Assembly (NCBI GenBank): GCA_021800275.1
Contig: JAJYZB010000002.1
Coordinates: 226,047-290,046, forward strand
Length of the DNA: 64,000 nucleotides
Origin: a bacterium
GTDB lineage: Bacteria; Vulcanimicrobiota; JABDET01
Direction of reading: 5' to 3'
In this document: in pieces, positions 51,469-58,921 of the stretch
How positions within the stretch are numbered: the stretch's first letter is position 1
Layout: every line of letters begins with the position of its first letter
Made by a program: the position numbers and the translations under genes
Notes under the pieces: model-generated
Told to the model about the DNA's origin: nothing
The model's database searches: none
Seen by the model: only the letters and a program-made list of their open reading frames with translations

Positions 51469-53037
51469 TTAAGATTTTTCCAACCTTTCCTTCAACATCT
51501 GATTGACTTTATGGGGATTGGCTTTGCCTTTTGTTTTTTTCATCACTTCTCCAACTAAAAATCCGAAGGCTCGCTCATTCCCCTGCTTGTACTCATCCAC
51601 CGCTTTTTTAGATTCTGGTTTTTCTAAAATTTCCTTCAAAACCCCTTGCAGAAAATCAGAGTCAGAAATCTGAGCTAATCCTCTTGATTGAATTAGAGCT
51701 GCCAGTGAATTCGCGGGCGCTCCTTTTTCTAAAATCTCGACCAGAAGATCTTTAGCGGTTTTCCCGTTGATGACCCCTTTTTCAATCAAGCCGATCAATT
51801 CGACCAGAAGAGAAGGGCTTAATTTTGTCACTGTAATTTCACATTTCTTCTCATTTAAATATTTCGAAACATCCCCTTTAAGCCAGTTGCACACCTCTTT
51901 TGGGCTGCCGCCGATTTTAACGGCTTCATCAAAAAATTCTGCCAGAGGGGGGCTGACGATGAATCCTTGAATCTCGTCATCTGATAAACCATAAGCTTCT
52001 CTATACCGCTTCTCTTTTGCATCTGGAAGTTCAGGGAGTGAAGTCTTAATTTCCTCCAACCATTTCACGCTGATCTCCAATGGAGGAAGATCCGGTTCAG
52101 GAAAATAACGGTAATCATGGGCATATTCTTTACTTCTCATCACAAAAGTAATTTTTTGTGTTTCATCCCATCCTCTGGTCTCTTGATACACCTTTTCCCC
52201 TTTTAAAAGAGCCTTGCCCTGCCTTTCTATTTCATGCTGCAGCGCATCCCGAATGGATTTAAATGAATTCATGTTTTTAATTTCAACCTTAACTCCAAGA
52301 GTTTCACTCCCTTTTTCTCTCAAACTCACATTGGCATCACATCTCATCTGTCCTTCTTCCATTTTGCATGGGCTGGATTCAATGGTTTGAATAATAGTTC
52401 TCAATTTCTGCAGAAACAAAACAGCCTCTTCAGGAGAACGGAGATCCGGTTTGGTCACGATCTCCATTAAAGGAATCCCTGCTCTATTATAATCCAGCAG
52501 AGTATAATCCGCTTCTGCAATCCTTGCTCCGAGCACCGAACGTTCAGGAGGAGAAATGTTCAGTTTATTGAGGTCAGAAAGCGGCTCCTTAGATGCAGCA
52601 ATTGTTACTGTGGAAGACAGATACGCCTTAGAATGGGACACATGAACTGATTTTCCAGTGTCTTCTTCCAGATGAATTCGTTCTATTCTAACCCATCTTT
52701 TTTCGTTTTTGAACATGAATTCAAGTTTTCCATCACGAGCAAGAGGGAGATCATACTGTGAAATTTGATAGTTTTTAGGCATATCCGGATAAAAGTAATT
52801 TTTTCGATCAAATTTAGTTTTCTCTGGAATCTTACAGTTTAAAGCCAGTCCTGTTTTTAAAAGAAGGAGAACTGCCTGCTGATTTACCACTGGAAGAGAA
52901 CCAGGAAGTCCTAAACAAACAGGGCAGGCTTGAGAATTTGGAACCTGGCTAAAGCGATTTAAACAGCCGCAGAAAAGTTTCGTTTTTGTCGCTAATTCAA
53001 CATGAATTTCAAGGCCAACAACAGGTTCAAATTCCAT
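51469..53037 (-). CDS. gatB: Aspartyl/glutamyl-tRNA amidotransferase subunit B
   Basis: Forms Gln-tRNA(Gln) or Asn-tRNA(Asn) with GatA and GatC. The 522-residue protein begins FEPVVGLEIHVELATKTKLFCGC and has the zinc Cys set CGC...CPVCLGLPGSLPVVN, YFYPDMPKNYQISQYD, LLDYNRAGIPLMEIVT, MRCDANVSLR, the YDR-like TIAEPDLPP-equivalent YRYFPEPDLPPL, and the C-terminal tail domain (VMKKTKGKANPHKVNQML). gatA and gatC are not adjacent. The ribosome binding site is weak, and a 34-codon ORF lies 10 nt upstream. Confidence 0.95.
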   Translation of the reverse strand: MEFEPVVGLEIHVELATKTKLFCGCLNRFSQVPNSQACPVCLGLPGSLPVVNQQAVLLLLKTGLALNCKIPEKTKFDRKNYFYPDMPKNYQISQYDLPLARDGKLEFMFKNEKRWVRIERIHLEEDTGKSVHVSHSKAYLSSTVTIAASKEPLSDLNKLNISPPERSVLGARIAEADYTLLDYNRAGIPLMEIVTKPDLRSPEEAVLFLQKLRTIIQTIESSPCKMEEGQMRCDANVSLREKGSETLGVKVEIKNMNSFKSIRDALQHEIERQGKALLKGEKVYQETRGWDETQKITFVMRSKEYAHDYRYFPEPDLPPLEISVKWLEEIKTSLPELPDAKEKRYREAYGLSDDEIQGFIVSPPLAEFFDEAVKIGGSPKEVCNWLKGDVSKYLNEKKCEITVTKLSPSLLVELIGLIEKGVINGKTAKDLLVEILEKGAPANSLAALIQSRGLAQISDSDFLQGVLKEILEKPESKKAVDEYKQGNERAFGFLVGEVMKKTKGKANPHKVNQMLKERLEKS

Positions 53038-53046
53038 ACTGGCGTT

Positions 53047-53151
53047 TTATTTTATTCCCCCATCAGCCATCAGAACTTTAGCAATCCTATTCGCTGTTTG
53101 AGCTTGTATTTTATTTTCAGCGCTGAACATGTCAACCGCGTTTCCCAGCAT
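53047..53151 (-). CDS. Possible 34-residue small protein upstream of gatB
   Basis: An ATG-initiated frame (MLGNAVDMFSAENKIQAQTA start, ending MADGGIK) ends 10 nt before gatB. Residues 10-28 would form an amphipathic helix. An in-frame stop directly precedes the ATG, and there is no clear ribosome binding site, so it could equally be the 3' remnant of an older gene. No homologue is recognised. Confidence 0.3.
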   Translation of the reverse strand: MLGNAVDMFSAENKIQAQTANRIAKVLMADGGIK

Positions 53152-53229
53152 TTAAACTGGTTGGTTAATTTAATTTAACAAGTTAAAATTGGTGATTCAT
53201 ATAGATTATCCTTTTCCTGGCATCTCCTG

Positions 53230-53370
53230 TTATTCTCTGGTTTTCTCCGCTTTCTCTCTCCGAACCCGCAGGAGTTTTTCAATGTTCTGAAAGGCTTTTT
53301 TTGGGGGGGGCATCTGTAAGCTCACATAATTTCTCAGTATAGAGAGGGGAAAAGTTTCGAGTGGTCCCAC
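53230..53370 (-). CDS. Possible 46-residue third ORF of the toxin-antitoxin operon
   Basis: A GTG start follows the RelE stop directly (TAAGTG). The frame encodes a Lys/Arg-rich C-terminus (KAFQNIEKLLRVRREKAEK) and crosses a C8 tract on the coding strand (G8 at 53303-53310). The composition looks protein-like, but no family is recognised. The C8 tract makes the frame length-sensitive. Confidence 0.3.
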   Translation of the reverse strand: MGPLETFPLSILRNYVSLQMPPPKKAFQNIEKLLRVRREKAEKTRE

Positions 53371-53631
53371 TTACCTGTAAATTTCTTTTCGGTGACCAAT
53401 ATCTAAAACATAAACAACAAGCCTATTTTTTTCAACAGCATAAATGATTCTATAGGACCCTACTCGATAAGAATACTTCCCTTTCAGGTTCCATTTTAGA
53501 TCTTTGCCTTGAAAAGGATCTTGCTCAAGCAGCTCAAATACTGCTTTAATTCTTTCAAAAAGCTTCCGGTTATGTTTTTGCAGCCAAATGTAAGATGATT
53601 CTGCTGTTCGTGTAAGGCGGATGCTATACAA
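53371..53631 (-). CDS. RelE/ParE-type toxin
   Basis: 86 residues from a TTG at 53631 that overlaps the antitoxin stop, as is common in such operons; a longer frame to 53769 lies inside the antitoxin gene. The RelE fold is seen in SIRLTRTAESSYIWLQKHN, PFQGKDLKWNLKGKYSYRVGSYRIIYAVEKN and VYVLDIGHRKEIYR, with the RVGSYRIIY strand and C-terminal HRKEIYR typical of mRNA-cleaving RelE toxins (basic residues and Tyr). It would cleave mRNA on the ribosome unless bound by the upstream antitoxin. Confidence 0.9.
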   Translation of the reverse strand: MYSIRLTRTAESSYIWLQKHNRKLFERIKAVFELLEQDPFQGKDLKWNLKGKYSYRVGSYRIIYAVEKNRLVVYVLDIGHRKEIYR

Positions 53632-53896
53632 TAGAAAGATCTCTATGAATTTCTTTAAGTGACCGCGTTTTGCCCGCTTTTGCTTCTCGCTCAGCTTTTT
53701 TAAGCCGAGAAAGTCCAGCCTTATCCTGCAAAATTTCCAACGTTTCCAGGATCCCCTCGAAATCGTCAAGGCTTAAAATAATGGCTTTAGGCAAGCCTCT
53801 TTGGGTAATGATGTAACGCTCCATCTGTTTGTCAACTGCCTGAATAATTTTAGGCAAATTTGGGCGCAGCTCTTTTAATGTAACCGTTTTTGTCAT
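53624..53896 (-). CDS. Phd/YefM-type antitoxin
   Basis: 90 residues: an N-terminal DNA-binding and dimer domain (TVTLKELRPNLPKIIQAVDKQMERYIITQRGLPKAIILSLDDFEGILETLE) and a charged C-terminal segment that would wrap the toxin. GGAGGAG lies 6-7 nt before the ATG. It overlaps the toxin start by 8 nt, so expression is coupled. A 20-bp palindrome upstream is the likely autoregulatory operator. Confidence 0.9.
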   Translation of the reverse strand: MTKTVTLKELRPNLPKIIQAVDKQMERYIITQRGLPKAIILSLDDFEGILETLEILQDKAGLSRLKKAEREAKAGKTRSLKEIHRDLSIV

Positions 53897-53910
53897 TTCA
53901 TATCTCCTCC

Positions 53911-53930
53911 AATAAAGTGTACACCTTATT
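53911..53930 (-). promoter_or_regulatory. Palindromic operator of the antitoxin-toxin operon
   Basis: AATAAAGTGTACACCTTATT (plus strand), a 20-bp palindrome with one mismatch pair around GTGTACAC. It sits 15 bp before the antitoxin ATG and overlaps a minus-strand TACAAT (53928-53933). Confidence 0.7.
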
Positions 53931-54102
53931 GTATCTTCTATGACTTGAAGTTTCCTCCTGCAAAAGCTGTGCTGTATTCACGACTTCAGCAAGAATCCTC
54001 TCGGAAATAGCGAATACAGAATGTTAGAGCCTATACAACACGCACCAGTGGGGGCATCTTGCTAGAAGCTCTGAAATCAAAAGGTCAAAATTAAGGATTA
54101 AA

Positions 54103-54421
54103 ATGAAAGTACGAAAAGAACTCTTATGGGATTATGACTTGGACAAGATTCCTCAGGATGAGCGTTTTAAACAATTTTACATTGCGCGGGTGTTAACAGA
54201 TGGGGGGGGACGAAGACATTAAAAACATCGGAATAGAGATGGTCAGAGAGTATCTTCCCAAACTGCATCTTCGTCCACCTATTCGAGCCTTTGAAGATCT
54301 AGACCTATTTTCTTCTTCTGAAGAGGCTGTCCGTTCTGTTACAGCAGAAGGAAGTTTCAGCCGCATGCTTTTTTACGAAGAGAGAATGGAAGGGAAAGAA
54401 TTTGGAAATAGAATTCAATGA
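54103..54421 (+). pseudogene. DUF6922-like protein, frameshifted at a G8 tract
   Basis: The first part (ATG at 54103) reads MKVRKELLWDYDLDKIPQDE, then FKQFYIARVLTDG, and stops at 54222. The continuation is one frame over: DEDIKNIGIEMVREYLPKLHLRPPIRAF and onward to 54421. Removing one G from the run of eight at 54202-54209 joins them. The N-terminal LLWDYD and the VREYLPKLHL part match the DUF6922 layout. AAGGA lies before the ATG. It could be a pseudogene, a sequencing error, or a phase-variable gene. The second part extends past the domain by ~35 residues and overlaps the helicase start. Confidence 0.7.
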
Positions 54422-55952
54422 ACTCTTTGAAAAAGCAATTGATCTGCTTGAAAACAGCCATGCAAATCTTTTCATTACGGGCAGAGCTGGAACAGGAAAA
54501 TCTACCCTTCTTCAATATTTTCGGACGATTACAAAAAAAAGTTTAGCCGTTCTGGCTCCTACCGGAGTTGCTGCTGTCAATATCCAGGGGGAAACCATTC
54601 ACTCATTTTTTAGTTTCAAACCTGGAATTACCCCGATGGAAGCTAGAAAATTGGGAAGATCTTTTCACGGCAGTTTTTTGTATCAAGAAATTGAAATGAT
54701 TGTGATTGATGAAATCTCAATGGTTCGGGCAGATTTATTAGACTGCATTGATCTCTTTTTAAGAGCGGCTCGTGGAAAACGCGCTCCTTTTGGAGGAGTG
54801 CAAATGATTTTTATCGGGGACCTTTATCAACTTCCTCCTGTTGTCTCAGGAGAGGAAAAATTATTTTTTAAAAACCACTACTCTTCTCCCTATTTTTTTG
54901 CTTCTGAAGCAGCGCAGAATCTGCTCCATTCCAAAAAGGGAATGGGAATAAAATTCGTGGAACTGGAAAAAATTTACCGTCAGCAGGACTCTGATTTTAT
55001 CTATCTTCTCAATGGAATTCGAAACAAAACAATTGATCTGGCATCTCTTCAGAGTTTGAATAATAGGGTTTCAGACATTTCTCAAGAGCCATTAGAAGAT
55101 GCAATCTGTTTAACGTCCACAAATGAACAAGCCGATCGGTTAAACAGAGAAAATTTAGAAAAAATCTCTGCTGAAACCTTTCAGTTCACAGGCAGGATGG
55201 AAGGAGAATTTGACAAAAAACATTTCCCGACGGATTTAGAGCTTTCTCTGAAAGAAAAGGCTCGAGTCATGTTTTTAAACAATGATTCTGAAGGAAGATG
55301 GGTCAATGGAACCCTGGGGACAGTCACAAAACTTAAACCCGATCAGGTTTGCGTAAAAATCGCTCAAGAGGAAGAGGTGGAAGTAAATCCTTTTACATGG
55401 AACATTTTTCATCACTACTATGATAAGGATTCCCACAAAATTCAAAAAAAAGAGTTGGGTCAGTTTACCCAGTTTCCACTCCGCTTAGCATGGGCAGTAA
55501 CAATCCACAAAAGTCAGGGAAAAACATTTGACAAAGTGGTGATTGATTTAGGAAAAGGGGCTTTTTCACCTGGACAGGTCTATGTGGCATTAAGCCGCTG
55601 CCGCAGTTTTAATGGAATTTTCTTAAAAACTCCTGTAAAGATGAATCATTTAATGCTGGATTATCAAGTCGTTCGCTTTTTAACCCAGCTTCAATATCAT
55701 CTGGCTGAGGAGAAGATCCCGCTTCCTTCAAAAATTGAGCTTTTAAAAGAAGCGGTTGATAAAAAGAAAAAACTGAAAATCACGTATCTTAAATCAAAAG
55801 ACGAGAAGTCTTTTCGAGTGATTCAACCCCTTAAACTGGAAAAAATGGAGTATAAAGGGAAGGAATTTTTAGGGATTGAAGCTCACTGTTTTCTTCGAGG
55901 GGACATCCGTGTCTTCAATGTGGAGAGAATTCTTGAAATCGTTGAAGATTAG
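54402..55952 (+). CDS. PIF1-like helicase with C-terminal WYL domain
   Basis: 516 residues. Residues ~1-410 are a superfamily 1B helicase: ITGRAGTGKSTLLQYF (Walker A), PTGVAAVNIQGETIHSFF, IVIDEISMVRADLLDCID (DEIS), GDLYQLPPV, and LAWAVTIHKSQGKTFDKVVIDLG plus YVALSRCRSFNGIFL near the end. Residues ~440-516 form a WYL domain (KKLKITYLKSKDEKSFRVIQPLKLEK and onward). WYL domains bind ligands or nucleic acids and mark many defence and SOS regulators. The start is TTG at 54402, inside the preceding broken gene. The fusion and neighbours suggest an accessory, perhaps phage-related, role. Confidence 0.86.
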   Translation: MEIEFNELFEKAIDLLENSHANLFITGRAGTGKSTLLQYFRTITKKSLAVLAPTGVAAVNIQGETIHSFFSFKPGITPMEARKLGRSFHGSFLYQEIEMIVIDEISMVRADLLDCIDLFLRAARGKRAPFGGVQMIFIGDLYQLPPVVSGEEKLFFKNHYSSPYFFASEAAQNLLHSKKGMGIKFVELEKIYRQQDSDFIYLLNGIRNKTIDLASLQSLNNRVSDISQEPLEDAICLTSTNEQADRLNRENLEKISAETFQFTGRMEGEFDKKHFPTDLELSLKEKARVMFLNNDSEGRWVNGTLGTVTKLKPDQVCVKIAQEEEVEVNPFTWNIFHHYYDKDSHKIQKKELGQFTQFPLRLAWAVTIHKSQGKTFDKVVIDLGKGAFSPGQVYVALSRCRSFNGIFLKTPVKMNHLMLDYQVVRFLTQLQYHLAEEKIPLPSKIELLKEAVDKKKKLKITYLKSKDEKSFRVIQPLKLEKMEYKGKEFLGIEAHCFLRGDIRVFNVERILEIVED

Positions 55953-56089
55953 GAAGCTGATTGTTAACATTTTGGCAGCAACTCCCAACAAAGAAGGTGG
56001 TATAATAGAATTTGAGAAAAACAGTAGAATTACCATGTCATCAGGAGGGCAAAATAAACAAAAATTGCGCCGCGGAGGAAAGTTCAAAA

Positions 56090-56239
56090 TTGGCATCCAG
56101 TCAAATGTTAACTTCAGATGGGACAGAAACATTTACAATTAAATTCGAAATCAAACGGGAGAAAAGTCTCGCCGAGATAACTGCTGCTGATATCCCCCCA
56201 GGGCTTTCGGCAGAAGACGTAGCTAAAAAAGAATACTAA
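56090..56239 (+). CDS. Small hypothetical protein between helicase and HD genes
   Basis: 49 residues from a TTG at 56090, which has GGAGG 11 nt upstream; a longer frame from 56012 lacks a ribosome binding site. It reads ETFTIKFEIKREKSLAEITA then ADIPPGLSAEDVAKKEY, with a beta-strand pair followed by a short acidic segment. No family recognised. It lies 33 nt before the HD gene and may be cotranscribed with it. Confidence 0.5.
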   Translation: MASSQMLTSDGTETFTIKFEIKREKSLAEITAADIPPGLSAEDVAKKEY

Positions 56240-56272
56240 AAAGAGCCTAATAAGATTTATTCTTAGAAGCTA

Positions 56273-57298
56273 ATGAGGGGTGGGGGACATCTCAATTATT
56301 CTGTACGCGTTCGCGATCTTGTTCATGGATTTGTCTATCTTACTGAATTAGAAAACAAAATCATTGACCATCCTCTATTTCAGCGTTTAAGGCATATTCG
56401 ACAGAATGATGTTGCATCTTACGTCTATCCATCATTAAACACAACCCGTTTCGAACATTCACTTGGAGTCGCTCATGTTGTGGGAAGAATGGCAGAAAAC
56501 CTATTAAAAGGGGCTGTCTGGAACCAATATAAAGAAGCGATTGAAAATGATGTAGGCGCAGAAATAAAGGAAGAAGACTTTTTGCAAGTATGCCGCGTTT
56601 ATGGCTTGCTTCATGATGTTGGGCATTTTCCGCTGAGCCATCTGTTTGAAATAGCTTTCAAAGATTATGCAGCCGCTGTATATCCCCAAAAAGCGCTTTC
56701 TGAGTTGATAAAAGAGTGGTTCCCAGAAGCAGAAGGATTTACAAAATTGCACGAAGCTGCAGGAGCGGCAATCACTAAAAAGATATTAAATGACATACAA
56801 AAACAAGATGGGATTTCAAATATTGTTAAAGATACCGTTGAAAAGCTAATGTCGAGCAAGAATATAGCTTCTAAAGACGTCTGTTTCAAACGAGAGAAAT
56901 CAAACACTATGCTGCTCTGGAAAAATAGGGTAGATTACCAAGAATACCACCAGGATCTCAGCAGAAAATTAAATTCAAGAGCAGACACCTTAAACTTATA
57001 TCCTCAAAAATTTGGAAGAGCTTTCGAAAAATCTCTCTCGAAAAAAATAGGACACAAATCAGTGGTATTTTGGCTGCCCTTCCAACCTCTTGAAAGGGAA
57101 AAAATACGCTTAACTGATGAAATCGGAAAAAATGAAATGAAGGACGATGCCGTGGAAACTTCTCCAATATTATCCTCTCTCCAGAGAATTTGGGATGCCG
57201 AACCTCACTATTATATTATTGTTTTTACATCAAGTCTCCTTGATAAAAATACAGTAAAGGAAAGTTGGCTGTCAGCCGCAAAAGAGTGTTTGGATTAA
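56273..57298 (+). CDS. SAMHD1-like HD-domain phosphohydrolase with missing centre
   Basis: 341 residues. The N-terminal half is a clear SAMHD1/dGTPase-type HD domain: HPLFQRLRHIRQNDVASYVYP, NTTRFEHSLGVAHVVGRMAE (first His) and VYGLLHDVGHFPLSHLFE (HD pair). The segment that should follow, D-x-x-DY-x-x-RD with the fourth metal-binding Asp, is not present. After about residue 195 the sequence goes straight to a Lys-rich C-terminal part. Either a large in-frame deletion occurred or this is a divergent form. Related proteins degrade dNTPs and can restrict phage. The enzyme may be inactive. Confidence 0.75.
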   Translation: MRGGGHLNYSVRVRDLVHGFVYLTELENKIIDHPLFQRLRHIRQNDVASYVYPSLNTTRFEHSLGVAHVVGRMAENLLKGAVWNQYKEAIENDVGAEIKEEDFLQVCRVYGLLHDVGHFPLSHLFEIAFKDYAAAVYPQKALSELIKEWFPEAEGFTKLHEAAGAAITKKILNDIQKQDGISNIVKDTVEKLMSSKNIASKDVCFKREKSNTMLLWKNRVDYQEYHQDLSRKLNSRADTLNLYPQKFGRAFEKSLSKKIGHKSVVFWLPFQPLEREKIRLTDEIGKNEMKDDAVETSPILSSLQRIWDAEPHYYIIVFTSSLLDKNTVKESWLSAAKECLD

Positions 57299-57474
57299 AA
57301 GCATCTCCGCGACAGAGTATCTGCGTTTTATCGTGGAAAATGAGATCAATGAAATCAAGACAGCAAGAATTTGCGGAAAATTAGCGAAGAGGAAGAGTGG
57401 CAGATTAGTAAAATCAAAACCAGCTGAAAATTTTGATGAGAAATAGTTCAGCAGCTGCAGGCAGAGGAGGCATT
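57299..57474 (+). other. Gap with a short open frame before thiG
   Basis: A stop-free frame from about 57288 to 57447 reads SISATEYLRFIVENEINEIK then [20 protein letters not shown], and ends DEK-stop. It has no start codon of its own and overlaps the HD gene's end, so it looks like the remnant of another gene. No TPP riboswitch signature (CTGAGA, ACCC pairings) was seen ahead of thiG. Confidence 0.3.
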
Positions 57475-58248
57475 ATGAGTACTTTAACAATTGCAGGAAA
57501 GACTTTTTTATCCCGATTGATTTTAGGAACAGCGCGCTATCCTGATTTAAAAACAATGTTAGAAGCCCTGGAAGCCAGTGGAACCCAGATGGTTACTGTG
57601 GCTCTCCGAAGGATCAATTTATCCGGAGATTCAGAGAGTCTGGTCCGGCTTTTGAAAGATAAATTTCAAATTCTCCCCAATACTGCAGGCTGCTATACAG
57701 CCAAAGAAGCTGTGTTAACGGCAAAACTCTCGCGTGAGGCCCTTGGAACAAATTGGATTAAATTAGAAGTGATTGGAGATGAAGAAACCCTTTTCCCTGA
57801 TGTTCCTGAGTTGTTGAAAGCTGCTGAAGAGCTTTTAGCCAATGGATTTGTTGTTCTCCCTTATTCCAATGATGATCCTGTCACCTGCAGAAAACTGGCT
57901 GATATGGGATGTGCTGCAGTTATGCCATTAGGGGCTCCCATTGGATCTGGAATGGGAATCCGAAATCCATACAACCTTCAGATCATCAGAGAAATTGTAA
58001 AAATTCCTGTAATTGTGGATGCTGGAGTTGGAACAGCTTCTGATGTCGCAGTTGCTATGGAATTAGGGTGTGACGGTATTCTTCTCAATTCTGCTGTCGC
58101 AGAAGCAGAACATCCGGTGATGATGGCAAAAGCCATGAAACTGGCTTGTGAAGCAGGAAGACTGGCGTATGAAGCAGGTCGTATTCCAAGAAAGCTGTAC
58201 GCGCAGGCATCCTCTCCTATGGAAGGGCTGATTGAATTTAAACTTTAA
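57475..58248 (+). CDS. thiG: Thiazole synthase ThiG
   Basis: Makes the thiazole phosphate of thiamine from DXP, ThiS-thiocarboxylate and dehydroglycine or glycine imine. The 257-residue barrel has [65 protein letters not shown] with the Schiff-base Lys, [19 protein letters not shown], and [22 protein letters not shown] use the ATG at 57475, where GGAGG precedes and homologues begin, not the one at 57433. thiS, thiF and thiH are not in the window. Confidence 0.96.
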   Translation: MSTLTIAGKTFLSRLILGTARYPDLKTMLEALEASGTQMVTVALRRINLSGDSESLVRLLKDKFQILPNTAGCYTAKEAVLTAKLSREALGTNWIKLEVIGDEETLFPDVPELLKAAEELLANGFVVLPYSNDDPVTCRKLADMGCAAVMPLGAPIGSGMGIRNPYNLQIIREIVKIPVIVDAGVGTASDVAVAMELGCDGILLNSAVAEAEHPVMMAKAMKLACEAGRLAYEAGRIPRKLYAQASSPMEGLIEFKL

Positions 58249-58855
58249 ATTATATCTGATTACAGATCGAAAACTCTGTCAAGAAAGTTCTCTGGAAGAA
58301 ATCGTGCGGCAGGCTCTTGCAGCAGGAATCAAAGCTGTTCAGTTAAGAGAAAAAGATTTGAACACACGAGAACTTTTTGAAACAGGAAAAAACCTCAAAA
58401 ACCTGACTGATGAATATCAATCTAAACTCTTCATCAATGACAGATTGGATCTCCTTTTATCCCTTGATGCTGCTGGAATCCAAATTCCCGAAGATGGAAT
58501 TCCTATTTCCCAAATAAAATCCCATGCTGCAGGGAAACAGATTGGAGCCAGTGTTCACTCCATTGACAAAGCCCTTGCTAAAGAACAAGAAGGGGCTGAT
58601 TTTCTTCTCTTTGGTCCTGTATTCGAAACCGAGTCCAAAAAAGGAATTTTGGAACCCCAGGGACTGAGTAATTTGAGTGAAGTGGCAGCCTCTGTCAAAG
58701 TTCCTGTTCTGGCAGTGGGTGGAATTACACCTGAAAGAGCAGAAAAATGTCTGCAGCATGGAGCGGCAGGAGCAGCTGTTATTTCTGCAATTTTAAAATC
58801 AAAAAATATTCCTCAAACCATCTCGGAATTTAAACATGCCCTTGGAGAGTTGTAA
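58232..58855 (+). CDS. thiE: Thiamine-phosphate synthase ThiE
   Basis: Joins HMP-PP with thiazole phosphate. The 207-residue barrel has [72 protein letters not shown] and [31 protein letters not shown], all diagnostic. It begins with a TTG at 58232, overlapping thiG by 17 nt, with GGAAGG upstream, so is translationally coupled. It converges on the giant adhesin gene with 57 nt between stops. Confidence 0.95.
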   Translation: MNLNFKLYLITDRKLCQESSLEEIVRQALAAGIKAVQLREKDLNTRELFETGKNLKNLTDEYQSKLFINDRLDLLLSLDAAGIQIPEDGIPISQIKSHAAGKQIGASVHSIDKALAKEQEGADFLLFGPVFETESKKGILEPQGLSNLSEVAASVKVPVLAVGGITPERAEKCLQHGAAGAAVISAILKSKNIPQTISEFKHALGEL

Positions 58856-58893
58856 TTGGAAATGGAATGCAAACTGTGAGGGATGCTCTCCTC

Positions 58894-58921
58894 GAGAAGC
58901 AGGCAACTCCGCCTACTTCTC
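58894..58921. other. Hairpin between thiE and the adhesin gene
   Basis: GAGAAGCAGGC / GCCTACTTCTC, 11-position stem with one mismatch and a 6-nt loop, spanning the adhesin stop. No T-run follows, so any role as a bidirectional terminator is uncertain. Confidence 0.4.

Noticed and set aside
57299..57474. TPP riboswitch before thiG
   Set aside because: The CTGAGA and paired ACCC elements were looked for and not found.
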